Part shown: positions 45,220-54,087 of the stretch, piece after piece
Position numbering within the stretch: the stretch's first letter is position 1
Layout: every line of letters begins with the position of its first letter
DNA from: Lentisphaerae bacterium GWF2_38_69
GTDB lineage: Bacteria; Verrucomicrobiota; Lentisphaeria; Victivallales; GWF2-38-69
Assembly: GCA_001803205.1 (NCBI GenBank)
Contig: MHBE01000017.1
Location: 1 to 58,314, forward strand
Direction: 5' to 3'
DNA length: 58,314 bases
Notes under the pieces: generated by a model
What the model saw: the letters and a program-made list of their open reading frames with translations, nothing else
What the model was told of the DNA's origin: nothing
The model's database searches: none
Made by a program: the position numbers and the translations under genes

Positions 45220-45681
45220 GTGCCGACAAAGAAAAATCTTCCTCCATTGTTGATAATCCGAGGACTGTTTCTTCTCTTAACAGGCAAATTAACTTTTCAG
45301 ACAAAGTTCAAAAACAAATATGTAAAAGTTGATGACAAGACTTTTACAGTTTTCCGAAAAGTACTTCTAAACACCATTCCTTCGAATTTAAAAGATCCAA
45401 AACCCAAAGCTATTCTAAAGATATTTTTTAAATTCAACAGATTTTCCCCTGCTACAAATAAAATATTATCTTTAATACCAATTCCTCTGATAGTTTCTCA
45501 GATTGGTTTTATATCAAAAACTTGGCTATTTTCCGAAGAAACAGGTGTTTTTTGTGGTTTATATGAATGGGAAACAACTGAAGCCGCCAAGAATTACATC
45601 AAGTCTTATGTGATAAAGCTAATGGAAAAGCGTTCCTTGCCTGGAAGTCTAAAATATAAAATAACAAAATCACCAGATTAA
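45220..45681 (+). CDS. YdhR-like dimeric alpha/beta-barrel protein
   Basis: This 153-residue protein begins with GTG at 45220, preceded by GGAG with good spacing. The C-terminal half (GVFCGLYEWETTEAAKNYIK, then MEKRSLPGSLKYKI) matches the monooxygenase-like dimeric barrel of YdhR, whose members have RS-PGS near the end. The N-terminal half is basic and not recognised. A hydrophobic segment (ILSLIPIPLIVSQIGFI) may be a core strand-helix. Function is inferred only from the fold. Confidence 0.6.
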   Translation: MPTKKNLPPLLIIRGLFLLLTGKLTFQTKFKNKYVKVDDKTFTVFRKVLLNTIPSNLKDPKPKAILKIFFKFNRFSPATNKILSLIPIPLIVSQIGFISKTWLFSEETGVFCGLYEWETTEAAKNYIKSYVIKLMEKRSLPGSLKYKITKSPD

Positions 45682-45688
45682 ACTTATG

Positions 45689-45712
45689 AAAAGGCTTTCG
45701 ATAAAAGCTTTT
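45689..45712. terminator. hairpin between convergent genes
   Basis: AAAAG(G)CTTT pairs with AAAGCTTTT with one bulged G and a five-base loop, giving A- and T-rich flanks on both strands. It lies between the YdhR-like gene and the HTH gene. Strength is uncertain. Confidence 0.45.
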
Positions 45713-45727
45713 AGATGAACTCTTCCC

Positions 45728-45961
45728 TTAAGTGAATATATCCTCAAGGGAATATTTCTTTCCTGAAGCTTTGTTCAATGCATTGAGAATCTTTGACTGC
45801 GTGTTACGGGTTAATAATCTTCCTTTGCACGCACGGTTAACCATTTTGAAAGTAAGTTGTTCAGCAGATGCTGATACAAGGTCTTTGGCAGTAAGATTAT
45901 GAGAATCCATAATTTGACAGATATGGAGTCCTTCATGATTTTGTTCATTCTCTGTATTCAT
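45728..45961 (-). CDS. small helix-turn-helix protein
   Basis: This 77-residue protein has ICQIMDSHNLTAKDLVSAS, LTFKMVNRACKGRLLTRN and QSKILNALNKASGKKYSL. The order (helix, turn, recognition helix with a basic face, final helix pair) is that of a minimal Cro/XRE-like regulator. It lies just beyond the 3' end of the large ncRNA, in the same orientation. A role in its control is speculation. Confidence 0.6.
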   Translation of the reverse strand: MNTENEQNHEGLHICQIMDSHNLTAKDLVSASAEQLTFKMVNRACKGRLLTRNTQSKILNALNKASGKKYSLEDIFT

Positions 45962-46126
45962 ATCACCATGTCCAGTTAGTCAGTTCAAAATTGTTATTTA
46001 TCTGCTCTCTATAAGGAGCAGAAACAGCAGCCCGGAATTTAAGCCCACATTAAAGTCAAAATTTACAAACTTTCATGTAGAGTAAAGAATAGCATAAACC
46101 TTGTATTGGAGACGAATTGTAGACAT

Positions 46127-47230
46127 AAAAAAAAAGGATGTCGTGAAGATTTCACAGTTCATATAGTTGCCTATATTGCTGTTACGCGATACTCAGGTTA
46201 AGCCTGTATTGCTTACTGTGGGCGTTTAATTCCTCAGTTGCTTAATATTGGCCGAAAACTGAACTTCCTTTTGATGTTATCTCAGGTTTCTTCGTCTTCT
46301 TTTCCCGATACTCTTCAGCATCAGGTCTGTTCAGAACTACCTCATTGTGTCACTTTCAGACTTTTTACTTCAGTTTTCACTGAAATTCTTTGTCTGTGGC
46401 TTTATTCTTTTGCCGTACAGATCTTATGTCCAACTGGTTTAGTATGTTGGGATATTTCAGATCCTGCTGCTTATTCCGGATTACTCTGGTATAAGCTGAC
46501 TTTATGTGTTTGTTCTGATCACTTCGGAAATGACCTCTGTATCTCTACAAAAAATCTTATCCGGCATTCCCATTGACCGTCTTTAGCTTCGTATATCCTG
46601 AAAAGGAATATTTATTTTCCTTCTCTGGCAATCTTTCGATTTGCCGACCTTATGTATGTTTTCATATCATCAAGGTTTTTCCTGCATTTCTGCTTCGGTA
46701 CAGCCTTCAGCAGTATTCTTCTGCTTTGTGCTGCACTGATATCGAGCATAACCTTTCGAGTACTTTAGAACATAAGTTTTATCTTATGGGGCTTTCTATG
46801 CCGTTATCCTGCATTAAGCTTCCGCACTCTTTAAAGACTATGAAGTAACCAACTTCAGTCTATTTGGAACTAGTTTTTCTTTCCAGTCCCTTTTGTCAGG
46901 GAATCCTCCAGCATGTCCTTTGGGTATTCTCCATACTGGATATCCTTAGGCCTGAACACTCCTGGATAGCTTTAGCTACCCTTCGTACCGTTTCCGATAC
47001 TCTTGGATTACCTTATTAATCCTTTTTAGGAATTTCTTCCTTTACTCCTATGAAAGTTTTTACGCTTTCACGGCTTCAGCGTTCATCGGCCTGGATCATT
47101 GAAACAACACCTTTTCTCGGTTTTATCCGTTACTCATGTCTATTGTTCCCCTTTAGCTATTGCTATCCTTTCAGATAACAATGCTCTTCCTTGTATCTAC
47201 CGCAATTTCTTACGGCCTTCACGACATCCT
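46127..47230 (-). ncRNA. large ornate structured RNA, about 1.1 kb
   Basis: The minus strand has no credible gene but dense RNA structure. The 5' arm AGGATGTCGTGAAG (47230-47217) pairs perfectly with the 3' arm at 46148-46135, and the 3' arm merges with nine U (46135-46127), so the ends close like a terminator. GNRA-capped stems: 47215-47200 (6 bp, GAAA), 47182-47159 (10 bp, GAAA), 47000-46985 (GAAA), 46645-46627 (GAAA), 46549-46538 (GAGA), 46385-46368 (7 bp, GAAA), 46176-46161 (6 bp, GCAA). Other stems: 46981-46964 (7 bp, UAAA loop), 46939-46908 (7 bp), 46861-46835 (10 bp plus bulge), 46788-46771, 46625-46600 (9 bp), 46535-46517, 46496-46469, 46421-46393. The GNRA loops fix the strand. The layout resembles OLE/GOLLD/ROOL RNAs, but identity is unknown. 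No clear promoter was found, so the true 5' end may be further upstream (to about 47340). Confidence 0.82.
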
Positions 47231-47520
47231 CAAATTTTCAAAGATCTTTTAATTCTCTTCAGTTTTCAACTTTGTTTTATCGCAGTTGCGCTGAGAGGGT
47301 CATTAAGATGCCAGCTTATTATTCTTTAGCAAATCAAGTATCTAAAATATTTTAAAGATTTCTTATAAACTTTTTAAAAAATCACAATTAGTTAATAATT
47401 ATGCTATTAAGAATATAATTAATGTTGTAATGAGGCTGTTTATGAATATTTACCTTACAGTTTTATTGGGCTTTTAAGCATAACAGCATAATTAAGCTGC
47501 AGTAAGCGCAAGCTAGTTTA

Positions 47521-49221
47521 TTAATCCAGGAGATTTTGTACAACGGTTATCTCTGTCTCATGCACAAAATAATCTGAAAAATTAAATCTTTTATCTGTTC
47601 GCCGCCATGTTTCCGGAATTACTGCTTCCATCCTTTTTTTAGTCCTTGAACTTTCAATATGAAGCCATGGCAAAGCAGCAAAAAAACGGTTATGCTTTCC
47701 TGTTAAATGGTCAGATGAACTTTCCATGGGAACCCAGCCTATATCAGGAATATAAAATTCAATCCAGACATGGTCATAATCGGGTCGGCATACAGTATTC
47801 AAAATACCGTATTCTAGTTTATAATCAGGAATTTTATAGTCTCCTACCGAACGACAGGGCACTCGGCATAGCTTCATCAATCCCAGGAGAAGTTCTGTAT
47901 ATTTGCCGCAAGTACCTTCTCCGTCTTTTAATGTTTGAAGAGGTTTTGTGTATCTTGAATTATACCGATATTCTAATTTAGTATAAACATACTCTCTTAT
48001 GGCTCTTACTACATTTATGATGCTATTTCTATCTTTCTCGGGAATAGATTCGATAATTTCTGCAGCAATATTTTTAAGCTCCTGTCGATGCATATCAAGT
48101 TTCCTATCGATATTGAGATATCTTCGAATATGTTTTGGAAAGGAAACAGGGAAAGGAGAAGCCTTTATAAAATAGCGAATATTATAAAGCTCCAGATCAG
48201 CTTTATAACCGAATAGGATTATTTCTCTGTCAAAATGTCTGTCTTTTAAATTAAACTCAACAATGTCTTCTCCATCCTCATCTTTCAGCATTTTACCTTC
48301 CGCCTGACCTATAATTTCGAGGGAGAGGACTTTCTGTCTTTCTGTATTGACCGGAACCGACATTCTTACATTGGGATGTAAATTAGTTAGTTCTTTTTTG
48401 ATATCATTCCTAGGAAGAAGCATCGTAAAATACTTGAATACTGAACGATATCCGCCTGAAATACAAACATTGCTGCCATTGTTAAAATTTTTAAGATTAT
48501 AGTCTAATGGTTCTATAAAAACATTTAGAGCATTTCTATCTAATTCTATATTTAATTTATTGCCTTTCTTTAATTCAGGATCAGTATTATCGTAAATTTC
48601 CCATGTTCTGTGGACATAAGAAATATAGAGTTTTTCTTCTTTCTTGTCTTTGCAGTACAGTGAAGCTAAACTGGTAGCTCCTTCATGCGGAACTGTTATT
48701 GAGAATAAATGATTTCCATTAAAATCATAGGCGTAAACAGCTCTACTGTCCCCATCTAGAAATAATAAGCAATCCCCTGTTTCAGCTCGGTGCAAGGTCA
48801 TGCTGTTTAATTTTGCATTTACATTCCATGCTCTTGTTTTAGAAGTGTTGCTGTCTATAACAATTACTTGACCATTAATATCTGAAATGAAATATAGGTC
48901 GTTAAAAAACACAATCCCTATGATACATCCGAGCTCTTCTAATCTTGTTTTTTTTATTAGTTTTGCCTGCCCGTTATGAATCTTAATAGTTCTTATTTCA
49001 TTGGAAAGCGCATATCTGATAATTCTTCCTTGTATGAGCAAAGCTTTCGCGTTTTTGAACTCTTCAGGCGATGCATAATTGATAACGCCAATATTTTCAG
49101 GTCTATCTGTGGAAGCATAATTCAATGTTCCCCTGTCGCCATCAACAAAAGCAAGCAAATCTCCGTTAAAATACGCCATTGCTGATATATTTCTAGCAAA
49201 AGGAATTCTCAATCTTTGCAT
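47521..49221 (-). CDS. large protein with C-terminal transglutaminase domain
   Basis: This 566-residue protein has no signal peptide. The first 250 residues are rich in short strands with repeats such as YFISDINGQVIVIDS and KLYISYVHRTWEIYD, suggesting a beta-propeller. Residues about 400-540 form a transglutaminase-like core with Cys in GEGTCGKYTELLLGLM (about 439), His in YDHVWIEFYIP (about 484) and an acidic residue in WVPMESSSD. It is the gene immediately upstream of the large ncRNA, in the same direction, with a 290-base gap to its closing stem. Substrate unknown. Confidence 0.75.
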   Translation of the reverse strand: MQRLRIPFARNISAMAYFNGDLLAFVDGDRGTLNYASTDRPENIGVINYASPEEFKNAKALLIQGRIIRYALSNEIRTIKIHNGQAKLIKKTRLEELGCIIGIVFFNDLYFISDINGQVIVIDSNTSKTRAWNVNAKLNSMTLHRAETGDCLLFLDGDSRAVYAYDFNGNHLFSITVPHEGATSLASLYCKDKKEEKLYISYVHRTWEIYDNTDPELKKGNKLNIELDRNALNVFIEPLDYNLKNFNNGSNVCISGGYRSVFKYFTMLLPRNDIKKELTNLHPNVRMSVPVNTERQKVLSLEIIGQAEGKMLKDEDGEDIVEFNLKDRHFDREIILFGYKADLELYNIRYFIKASPFPVSFPKHIRRYLNIDRKLDMHRQELKNIAAEIIESIPEKDRNSIINVVRAIREYVYTKLEYRYNSRYTKPLQTLKDGEGTCGKYTELLLGLMKLCRVPCRSVGDYKIPDYKLEYGILNTVCRPDYDHVWIEFYIPDIGWVPMESSSDHLTGKHNRFFAALPWLHIESSRTKKRMEAVIPETWRRTDKRFNFSDYFVHETEITVVQNLLD

Positions 49222-49364
49222 TAATTCCTAACTCCTCTTGTAGTAAGATAACTTCATATAAATTCTTTCATTCAATTTATTATAGTCTTGTTCTGTGGAT
49301 ATATAATCATAATCTTAGAAATTAGAACAGTATTTTGATCTTAACTCATTAATAAAACCAAACA

Positions 49365-50069
49365 ATGAAAAAACTTTACCTACCCTATTTCATACTGCAA
49401 TTTTATCTGATTGCGTTCTATCTATTCTCAGACGATAATAAAGAATATAAAATTATCGAAGGTTATCTGTATATAGGTTTTGAACAAAATGAATTCAGGC
49501 CGTTTAAAACAACTGATGTCTGGTGGATAAATTCCGACCGGACTGCATTAGCCGAATATTCGTTTTTGGTAGCGGCAGACAATATCGATTCTCACTCCAT
49601 ACAATGCAAAATTGAGGGCTATCTGAGTCCCAAAAAAACCCCTGGATATGGTCATTTCAGCGCCTATAAAAGAGAATTTAAACTTATCAGCATTAAAAAC
49701 ATTTCTTATTCTCATGAATATATTTTGAAAAAATATAAGGGATGTGAAGTAATTCCAGATTCATTATTATCAAATTATACCGAATTGGTTACCGCTCTGA
49801 GATTATGCGACAAATCCAGAGTAGAAAGTCTCATTGGCAAAGAAAAAATTACATTAACAGATACGGATAGAGCCACTGCTGCATCCGACTATGGAACAGA
49901 TATAAATTTGAATTTTCTCAAAAACAACTTTCAGCCGCAGATATTGATTGTCAGAAGGGATTCGGAAAATGACTTTCTACTGAGGACGGCCACCACGGCG
50001 TTCTGGTTCAAAAAAGACTCAAAGGGAAAATGGAAACTTGTGAATTATCTCGACAAACCTATACAGTAA
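49365..50069 (+). CDS. secreted hypothetical protein
   Basis: This 234-residue protein has a hydrophobic signal peptide (LYLPYFILQFYLIAFYLFS). The core has EGYLYIGFEQNEFRPF, then CKIEGYLSPK and YGHFSAYKREFKLISI, a beta-rich pattern (YGHxxAYxRE) recurring in small lipocalin-like periplasmic proteins. No catalytic motif was recognised. It is divergent from the transglutaminase gene. Confidence 0.6.
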   Translation: MKKLYLPYFILQFYLIAFYLFSDDNKEYKIIEGYLYIGFEQNEFRPFKTTDVWWINSDRTALAEYSFLVAADNIDSHSIQCKIEGYLSPKKTPGYGHFSAYKREFKLISIKNISYSHEYILKKYKGCEVIPDSLLSNYTELVTALRLCDKSRVESLIGKEKITLTDTDRATAASDYGTDINLNFLKNNFQPQILIVRRDSENDFLLRTATTAFWFKKDSKGKWKLVNYLDKPIQ

Positions 50070-50216
50070 CTGCGTTCAATTCATGTATTAAAAAGATGAC
50101 TATCTCCTCAATTACCATTTAACATAGGATAGAATATTGGTGGCTTTGAGTTTTACTCTATACTATAATGATTCTCCGTAAAAAATTATTTTGAATGTTA
50201 TTTTTGGTGTAAAATT

Positions 50217-51518
50217 ATGAAATTTCCTGGTAGAAGAAAAAGCCAACACTATTTCCCTGTGGGAGAAAACAAGCGTATTCCACTTGAAACTGATTTTGCA
50301 TCAGAAGAAAATACATACATTGTCGGAATCGAACAGCTTATAGTTGACATTGAAGCCAAAGTAGATTCTGCATGTCTTGACAAATATAAATTGACAAAAG
50401 GGCAATCTGTTGTTCTCGACGACAAAACTATTGAGGATATCTATAATGACCTTGTAGCGTCGGGAAAAATAGCCGGTGAATTTGCCGGAGGAACAATTGG
50501 AAACACGCTGCACAATTACTCGGTTCTTTCAGATGGAAGGTCTGTTTGCCTGGCCGCTATTCCGAAGAATATTATGGTCGGAGACCATGCCTTTAAATAT
50601 ATATGCACTACTAATTCTCATGTGGATTTTTCCTATCTTCAACCATGTGAAGGGAAAATGGCAAGAGCTATGTGTCTTGTAAGTGAAGACGGTGAAAGAA
50701 CTTTTGCCCTCGGCAAAGGCATAATGAATGAACTTTCTGAAAATTATATTCCTGAGGATGTTATAAAAAACTCTTCATGCCTGCTGATTACTTCATACCT
50801 GCTTAGGGACGAAAAAGCCCCGATGTTCAACGCTACAATGAAAGCAGTCCGCATTGCAAAAGAGCTTAAAGTCCCGGTGGCTCTTACTCTCGGAACCAGC
50901 GCATTAATTGAAGAGAAAAACCAGTTTTTTAAAGACTTTATCAGCGAATATGTAACGCTTATTGCGATGAATGAGAAAGAAGCAAAAGCATTTGTTGGAG
51001 AAACTGATTGTCTGTTTGCTCTGGACAAGACCCTTGAGTATTGCCATATGGCATTTTTAACTGCTGGAGCAGATGGCCTTTATCTGGCGGGATATGTAGA
51101 TAAGAAGGCGGCAAGGGAAACAAAAGACAAGATTCACAGTAAATCCATTCCTAAATACAATAAATATGAATACAGCCGCTGCATGTACAAAGATGACTGT
51201 GAAGAACCGATAAAGATATTCAGCCATATTAACCCCTACATGGGTGGACCTGGGAAGCAGATTAAGAACACAAACGGAGCGGGTGATGCCGCATTGTCAG
51301 CTCTTCTTCATGATGTTACAGCAAACTGTTTTCACAAATCGATAGTTCCTAATTCACCTAAACATATTTACAGGTTTGTGACTTATTCTTCCATACATCA
51401 GATATGCAAGTATGCAAACCGTGTCAGTTACGAAGTACTAAGCCATAACTCTCCTAGGCTTTCAAGAAGCCTACCTATAAAAGAGGACAGTCTGGATGAA
51501 GGCTACTGGGCGCTTTAA
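50217..51518 (+). CDS. gsk: inosine-guanosine kinase
   Basis: This 433-residue PfkB-family nucleoside kinase follows E. coli Gsk closely along its whole length: MKFPGRRKSQHYFPVGE, VDIEAKVDSACLDKY, FAGGTIGNTLHNYSVLSDGR, the catalytic GAGD in IKNTNGAGDAALSALLHD, and SPRLSRSLPIKEDSL. It phosphorylates guanosine and inosine for purine salvage. The similarity to the gammaproteobacterial type is striking in this background and may reflect transfer. Confidence 0.95.
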   Translation: MKFPGRRKSQHYFPVGENKRIPLETDFASEENTYIVGIEQLIVDIEAKVDSACLDKYKLTKGQSVVLDDKTIEDIYNDLVASGKIAGEFAGGTIGNTLHNYSVLSDGRSVCLAAIPKNIMVGDHAFKYICTTNSHVDFSYLQPCEGKMARAMCLVSEDGERTFALGKGIMNELSENYIPEDVIKNSSCLLITSYLLRDEKAPMFNATMKAVRIAKELKVPVALTLGTSALIEEKNQFFKDFISEYVTLIAMNEKEAKAFVGETDCLFALDKTLEYCHMAFLTAGADGLYLAGYVDKKAARETKDKIHSKSIPKYNKYEYSRCMYKDDCEEPIKIFSHINPYMGGPGKQIKNTNGAGDAALSALLHDVTANCFHKSIVPNSPKHIYRFVTYSSIHQICKYANRVSYEVLSHNSPRLSRSLPIKEDSLDEGYWAL

Positions 51519-51594
51519 ACACCTGTATCCCGTTTCAGGCTTAGTAAAAAACATCCCTCTGTGGGCATAATTTCATGGTTCATTTCAGCAATAT

Positions 51595-52545
51595 CTAAAG
51601 ATTCTTAATGGTTATACTTTTTGTTAGTGCGTTGAGCTCTTCACTCTTAGGCAGATCAGCTTCTATTCTAGACAGCGCCGAAATAGAGAATGCTGTTCCT
51701 AATCTGGCGCATTCCTCAAGATTCAGATCTTGAAGCTTTCCTGCTATGGTTCCGGACATCATTGCATCACCTGCTCCTACGGTACTGACCAAACGGACTT
51801 TCCCTGGGCGAGCCAAAACGGATTTTCCAGCTTCTGAGAACAGTGCTCCTTCAGCCCCCATCGAGACTATTACAGTCTTTATCCCATTATTGTTATAGTA
51901 TTGAGCTACCTTCTTTATATCTTCCGGAGAAAGAATTTTTCGCCCAATCAGTTCCTCCAGTTCATCTTTATTCGGTTTAATTAAGTCAGGGCATGAAATC
52001 AAAGCTTCTTTTAGCGGCTCTCCACTTGCATCAAGAGCAATTTTTACTTTTTCAGTTTTCAGTTCTCTGATTATTTTGCCATAGGTATCGGGCGAAACCT
52101 CATGAGGGAGGCTTCCTGCAAGAACTATCCAGTCAAACCTTCCTGCAATGCTTTTAATCAGATATGTAATTTTCTTAATATTTTCAAACGAAGACGTAGC
52201 TCCGCTGAAATTTATATCTGTGGTTTCTTCTTCTCTTTCATTTACAATTTTTATCCCTGTTCTTGTTGCTCCATCTATTCTTATGAACATGTCTTCAATG
52301 AATTTCTTCTTGAATAATTCTTCAAAGATAAGCGCATTTTCTCTGCCAAGGAAACCAGTTACTGAAAGAGAAAAACCGTAATCTGCTAGAAGAGATGCCA
52401 CATTTACACCCTTGCCACCGGCATTTAAGGAGTCCTTTTCTACTCTGTTAACTTTTCCAGATTTAAAACCGGGAATAAAAATAGTTCTATCAATAGCAGG
52501 GTTGAGTGTAACAGTCAGGATTCTAAACTTTCTAATATTTTCCAT
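51595..52545 (-). CDS. 1-phosphofructokinase/hexose-phosphate kinase (PfkB family)
   Basis: This 316-residue PfkB kinase starts ILTVTLNPAIDRTIFI and has SLNAGGKGVNVASLLADYG and the catalytic base in LVSTVGAGDAMMSG. This pattern is the 1-phosphofructokinase/tagatose-6-phosphate kinase (FruK/LacC) subfamily. It ends a minus-strand run after the SMR exporter and a Nudix gene. No PTS fructose genes are nearby, so the sugar substrate is uncertain. Confidence 0.85.
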   Translation of the reverse strand: MENIRKFRILTVTLNPAIDRTIFIPGFKSGKVNRVEKDSLNAGGKGVNVASLLADYGFSLSVTGFLGRENALIFEELFKKKFIEDMFIRIDGATRTGIKIVNEREEETTDINFSGATSSFENIKKITYLIKSIAGRFDWIVLAGSLPHEVSPDTYGKIIRELKTEKVKIALDASGEPLKEALISCPDLIKPNKDELEELIGRKILSPEDIKKVAQYYNNNGIKTVIVSMGAEGALFSEAGKSVLARPGKVRLVSTVGAGDAMMSGTIAGKLQDLNLEECARLGTAFSISALSRIEADLPKSEELNALTKSITIKNL

Positions 52546-52555
52546 CTTTAAATCA

Positions 52556-52840
52556 CTATTCCGTTCCTGAAGTTTTAACGGCGAAACATTTTACGGTTTT
52601 ATTATTTTTGTTTCTTACCTCTCCCAGCTCAATATAAGAAGAGCTGTCGTATGAAAGAGCTAACCCTGTTTCCTCTGTAAATTCACGGATAGCAGCGTCG
52701 AGAGGATGTTCTTTGTCATCGAGGATACCTTTTGGAATAGACCAGCAGCCATCATCTTTTTTGTCAAAGAAAGGCCCGCCCGGATGAACAAGGAATACTT
52801 TCGTGTCTGTAAAAAGAATAATCCCAGCCGAAATATTCAT
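52556..52840 (-). CDS. Nudix hydrolase, C-terminally short
   Basis: This 94-residue protein has the Nudix box GILDDKEHPLDAAIREFTE followed by ETGL (about 38-60). It hydrolyses nucleoside diphosphate derivatives. Family members normally have 130-160 residues; here the frame stops about 25 residues after the box, before the last helix and strands, only 10 bases before the kinase start. A natural truncation or a frameshift is likely, so activity is doubtful. Confidence 0.7.
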   Translation of the reverse strand: MNISAGIILFTDTKVFLVHPGGPFFDKKDDGCWSIPKGILDDKEHPLDAAIREFTEETGLALSYDSSSYIELGEVRNKNNKTVKCFAVKTSGTE

Positions 52841-52862
52841 AAAAAATCTTTGGTTTTAAATA

Positions 52863-53186
52863 TTAATTGCATTTGCTAAAAAGTTTTAATCCTACAATTC
52901 CAGCAACAATAAGAGTCAGGCAGATAATTCTGGCAATTTCTCTGGATTCTCCCAGAAAAACCATTCCTATTATAACCACACAAACTGCCCCTGTTCCTGT
53001 CCATACTGCATATGCTGTGCCTATCGGAATAGTTCTCATGGCTACAGCCAAAAGCCATAAACTTAAGCCCATCGTAACCACAGTAAACAAACTAGGCCAA
53101 AGTTTAGTGAATCCCTGGGTATATTTAAGCCCAACCGCCCAACAGCACTCAAAAGCGCCGGCTATAAACAATATTATCCAATCCAT
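52863..53186 (-). CDS. sugE: SMR-family guanidinium exporter (SugE/Gdx)
   Basis: This 107-residue, four-helix protein starts [26 protein letters not shown], with the essential Glu in the first helix, then [16 protein letters not shown] and [10 protein letters not shown]. This is the Gdx/SugE branch, which exports guanidinium. I looked for a guanidine riboswitch upstream and found none I could support. It is the first gene of the run with the Nudix and PfkB genes. Confidence 0.92.
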   Translation of the reverse strand: MDWIILFIAGAFECCWAVGLKYTQGFTKLWPSLFTVVTMGLSLWLLAVAMRTIPIGTAYAVWTGTGAVCVVIIGMVFLGESREIARIICLTLIVAGIVGLKLFSKCN

Positions 53187-53435
53187 ATGACATCCTTTTT
53201 TGATTATCGTGGTAAGCTCTTTTGACTTCAGTAATTATACATCCTGTTACCATCGTCTTTTGCATGAATTGCTCCATTAATAAATGCATTTGCTGTCAAG
53301 TATAGTTTTATATTCTTTCTATTCCATCAGGCATGAAAATAAGATAATATTATTCTTTCTTTCCAGGTAAGACTCATTTTGTCCTATGTCCTCTCTTATC
53401 ATTTCCATATGTTCAAAAACTTACTGGAGGCAATC

Positions 53436-53525
53436 ATGGAAACTCTTATTGACAAAATCGTATGCAATCTCATCATCTGGATATTGTTCTTCTTTATTCC
53501 TGCCTATGCAATCTGGAACTGGTAA
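53436..53525 (+). CDS. 29-residue membrane miniprotein
   Basis: GGAGG lies seven bases before the ATG at 53436. The product METLIDKIVCNLIIW is followed by a hydrophobic stretch (ILFFFIPAYAIW) to NW and a stop, a single helix preceded by a short amphipathic region. Such tiny membrane proteins often modulate transporters or stress responses. The SD quality and helix make it credible. Confidence 0.6.
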   Translation: METLIDKIVCNLIIWILFFFIPAYAIWNW

Positions 53526-53719
53526 AAGTTAAGATTTTATCCAGCTGCAGGAGATAGACAATCTATGCCTGAATCTATTTATCTCTTTTCTGCAGTAGGA
53601 GTTTTGATAACCCGAAATGAAATGTACTTCATTCCTAACTGTAACCTAACTAAGCCTTCATTGTATTTCTAAAACAAACATGTAACTTAAAACTCGCTTC
53701 AGCTACAAGGAGGTGTAAT

Positions 53720-53860
53720 ATGAATACCTTAGAAGAAGTAAAGAAAAATATAGAAACGACAGATATTAATAAACTCATTAAACGAAATGAAGAGCTAGAT
53801 AAAGAACTAGCTATAATGAGAAGAAAATTATCTGAAGAACTGGGTCTGTATAGAAACTAA
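53720..53860 (+). CDS. 46-residue helical miniprotein
   Basis: A strong AAGGAGGTG precedes the ATG at 53720. The product MNTLEEVKKNIETTDINK and LIKRNEELDKELAIMRRK is a heptad-like, highly charged helix, probably a dimeric coiled coil. A good terminator follows 16 bases after the stop, which defines a complete small transcription unit. Function unknown. Confidence 0.7.
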   Translation: MNTLEEVKKNIETTDINKLIKRNEELDKELAIMRRKLSEELGLYRN

Positions 53861-53875
53861 ATATCTTCAATGCAA

Positions 53876-53910
53876 GTGGTGGGTCAGCTTCATAACTCAC
53901 CGCTTTTTTT
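53876..53910 (+). terminator. intrinsic terminator after the miniprotein gene
   Basis: GTGGTGGGT (53876-53884) pairs with ACTCACCGC (53895-53903), including two G-U pairs, and runs into seven T. Confidence 0.9.
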
Positions 53911-54030
53911 ATCCCCCCCAGAATGACATACAAACTTTATCATGCCCATGAATTAAGAACCATGCTTTAAACCCAGAAATTGCATTTGAGTTTTGTAAAT
54001 AGACTTAAGTTATTTATTTTTAAGCGGTTT

Positions 54031-54047
54031 CAACTGCATTGCAGTTG
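54031..54047. promoter_or_regulatory. perfect palindrome, 8-bp arms
   Basis: CAACTGCATTGCAGTTG is a perfect inverted repeat around a single base. It is 337 bases before the RRM gene start, and it repeats the core CTGCA of the nearby dispersed repeat. It could be an operator or a hairpin. Confidence 0.5.
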
Positions 54048-54087
54048 AATAAATTATATTATTTGATTTACTAAACTCAAATCGCAA

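Noticed and set aside
46127-47230. Group II intron, RNase P RNA or rRNA fragment
   Set aside because: No domain V hairpin, GUGYG start, maturase frame or RNase P/rRNA core motif was found. The length and multiple GNRA stems do not match these.
46238-47329. Plus-strand frames of 112, 91 and 76 residues in the giant-RNA region
   Set aside because: They are Cys/Phe/Leu-rich with no ribosome sites, are antisense to the structured strand, and show no recognisable homology. They are what a T- and C-rich antisense strand would give.
52867-53190. 107-residue plus-strand frame opposite sugE
   Set aside because: It is the exact antisense of the SMR exporter; such mirror frames are common in that family.
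53187-53320. Guanidine riboswitch upstream of sugE
   Set aside because: Two ACGA strings occur in the leader, but they are not in loops flanked by complementary stems, and no ykkC core sequence was visible.
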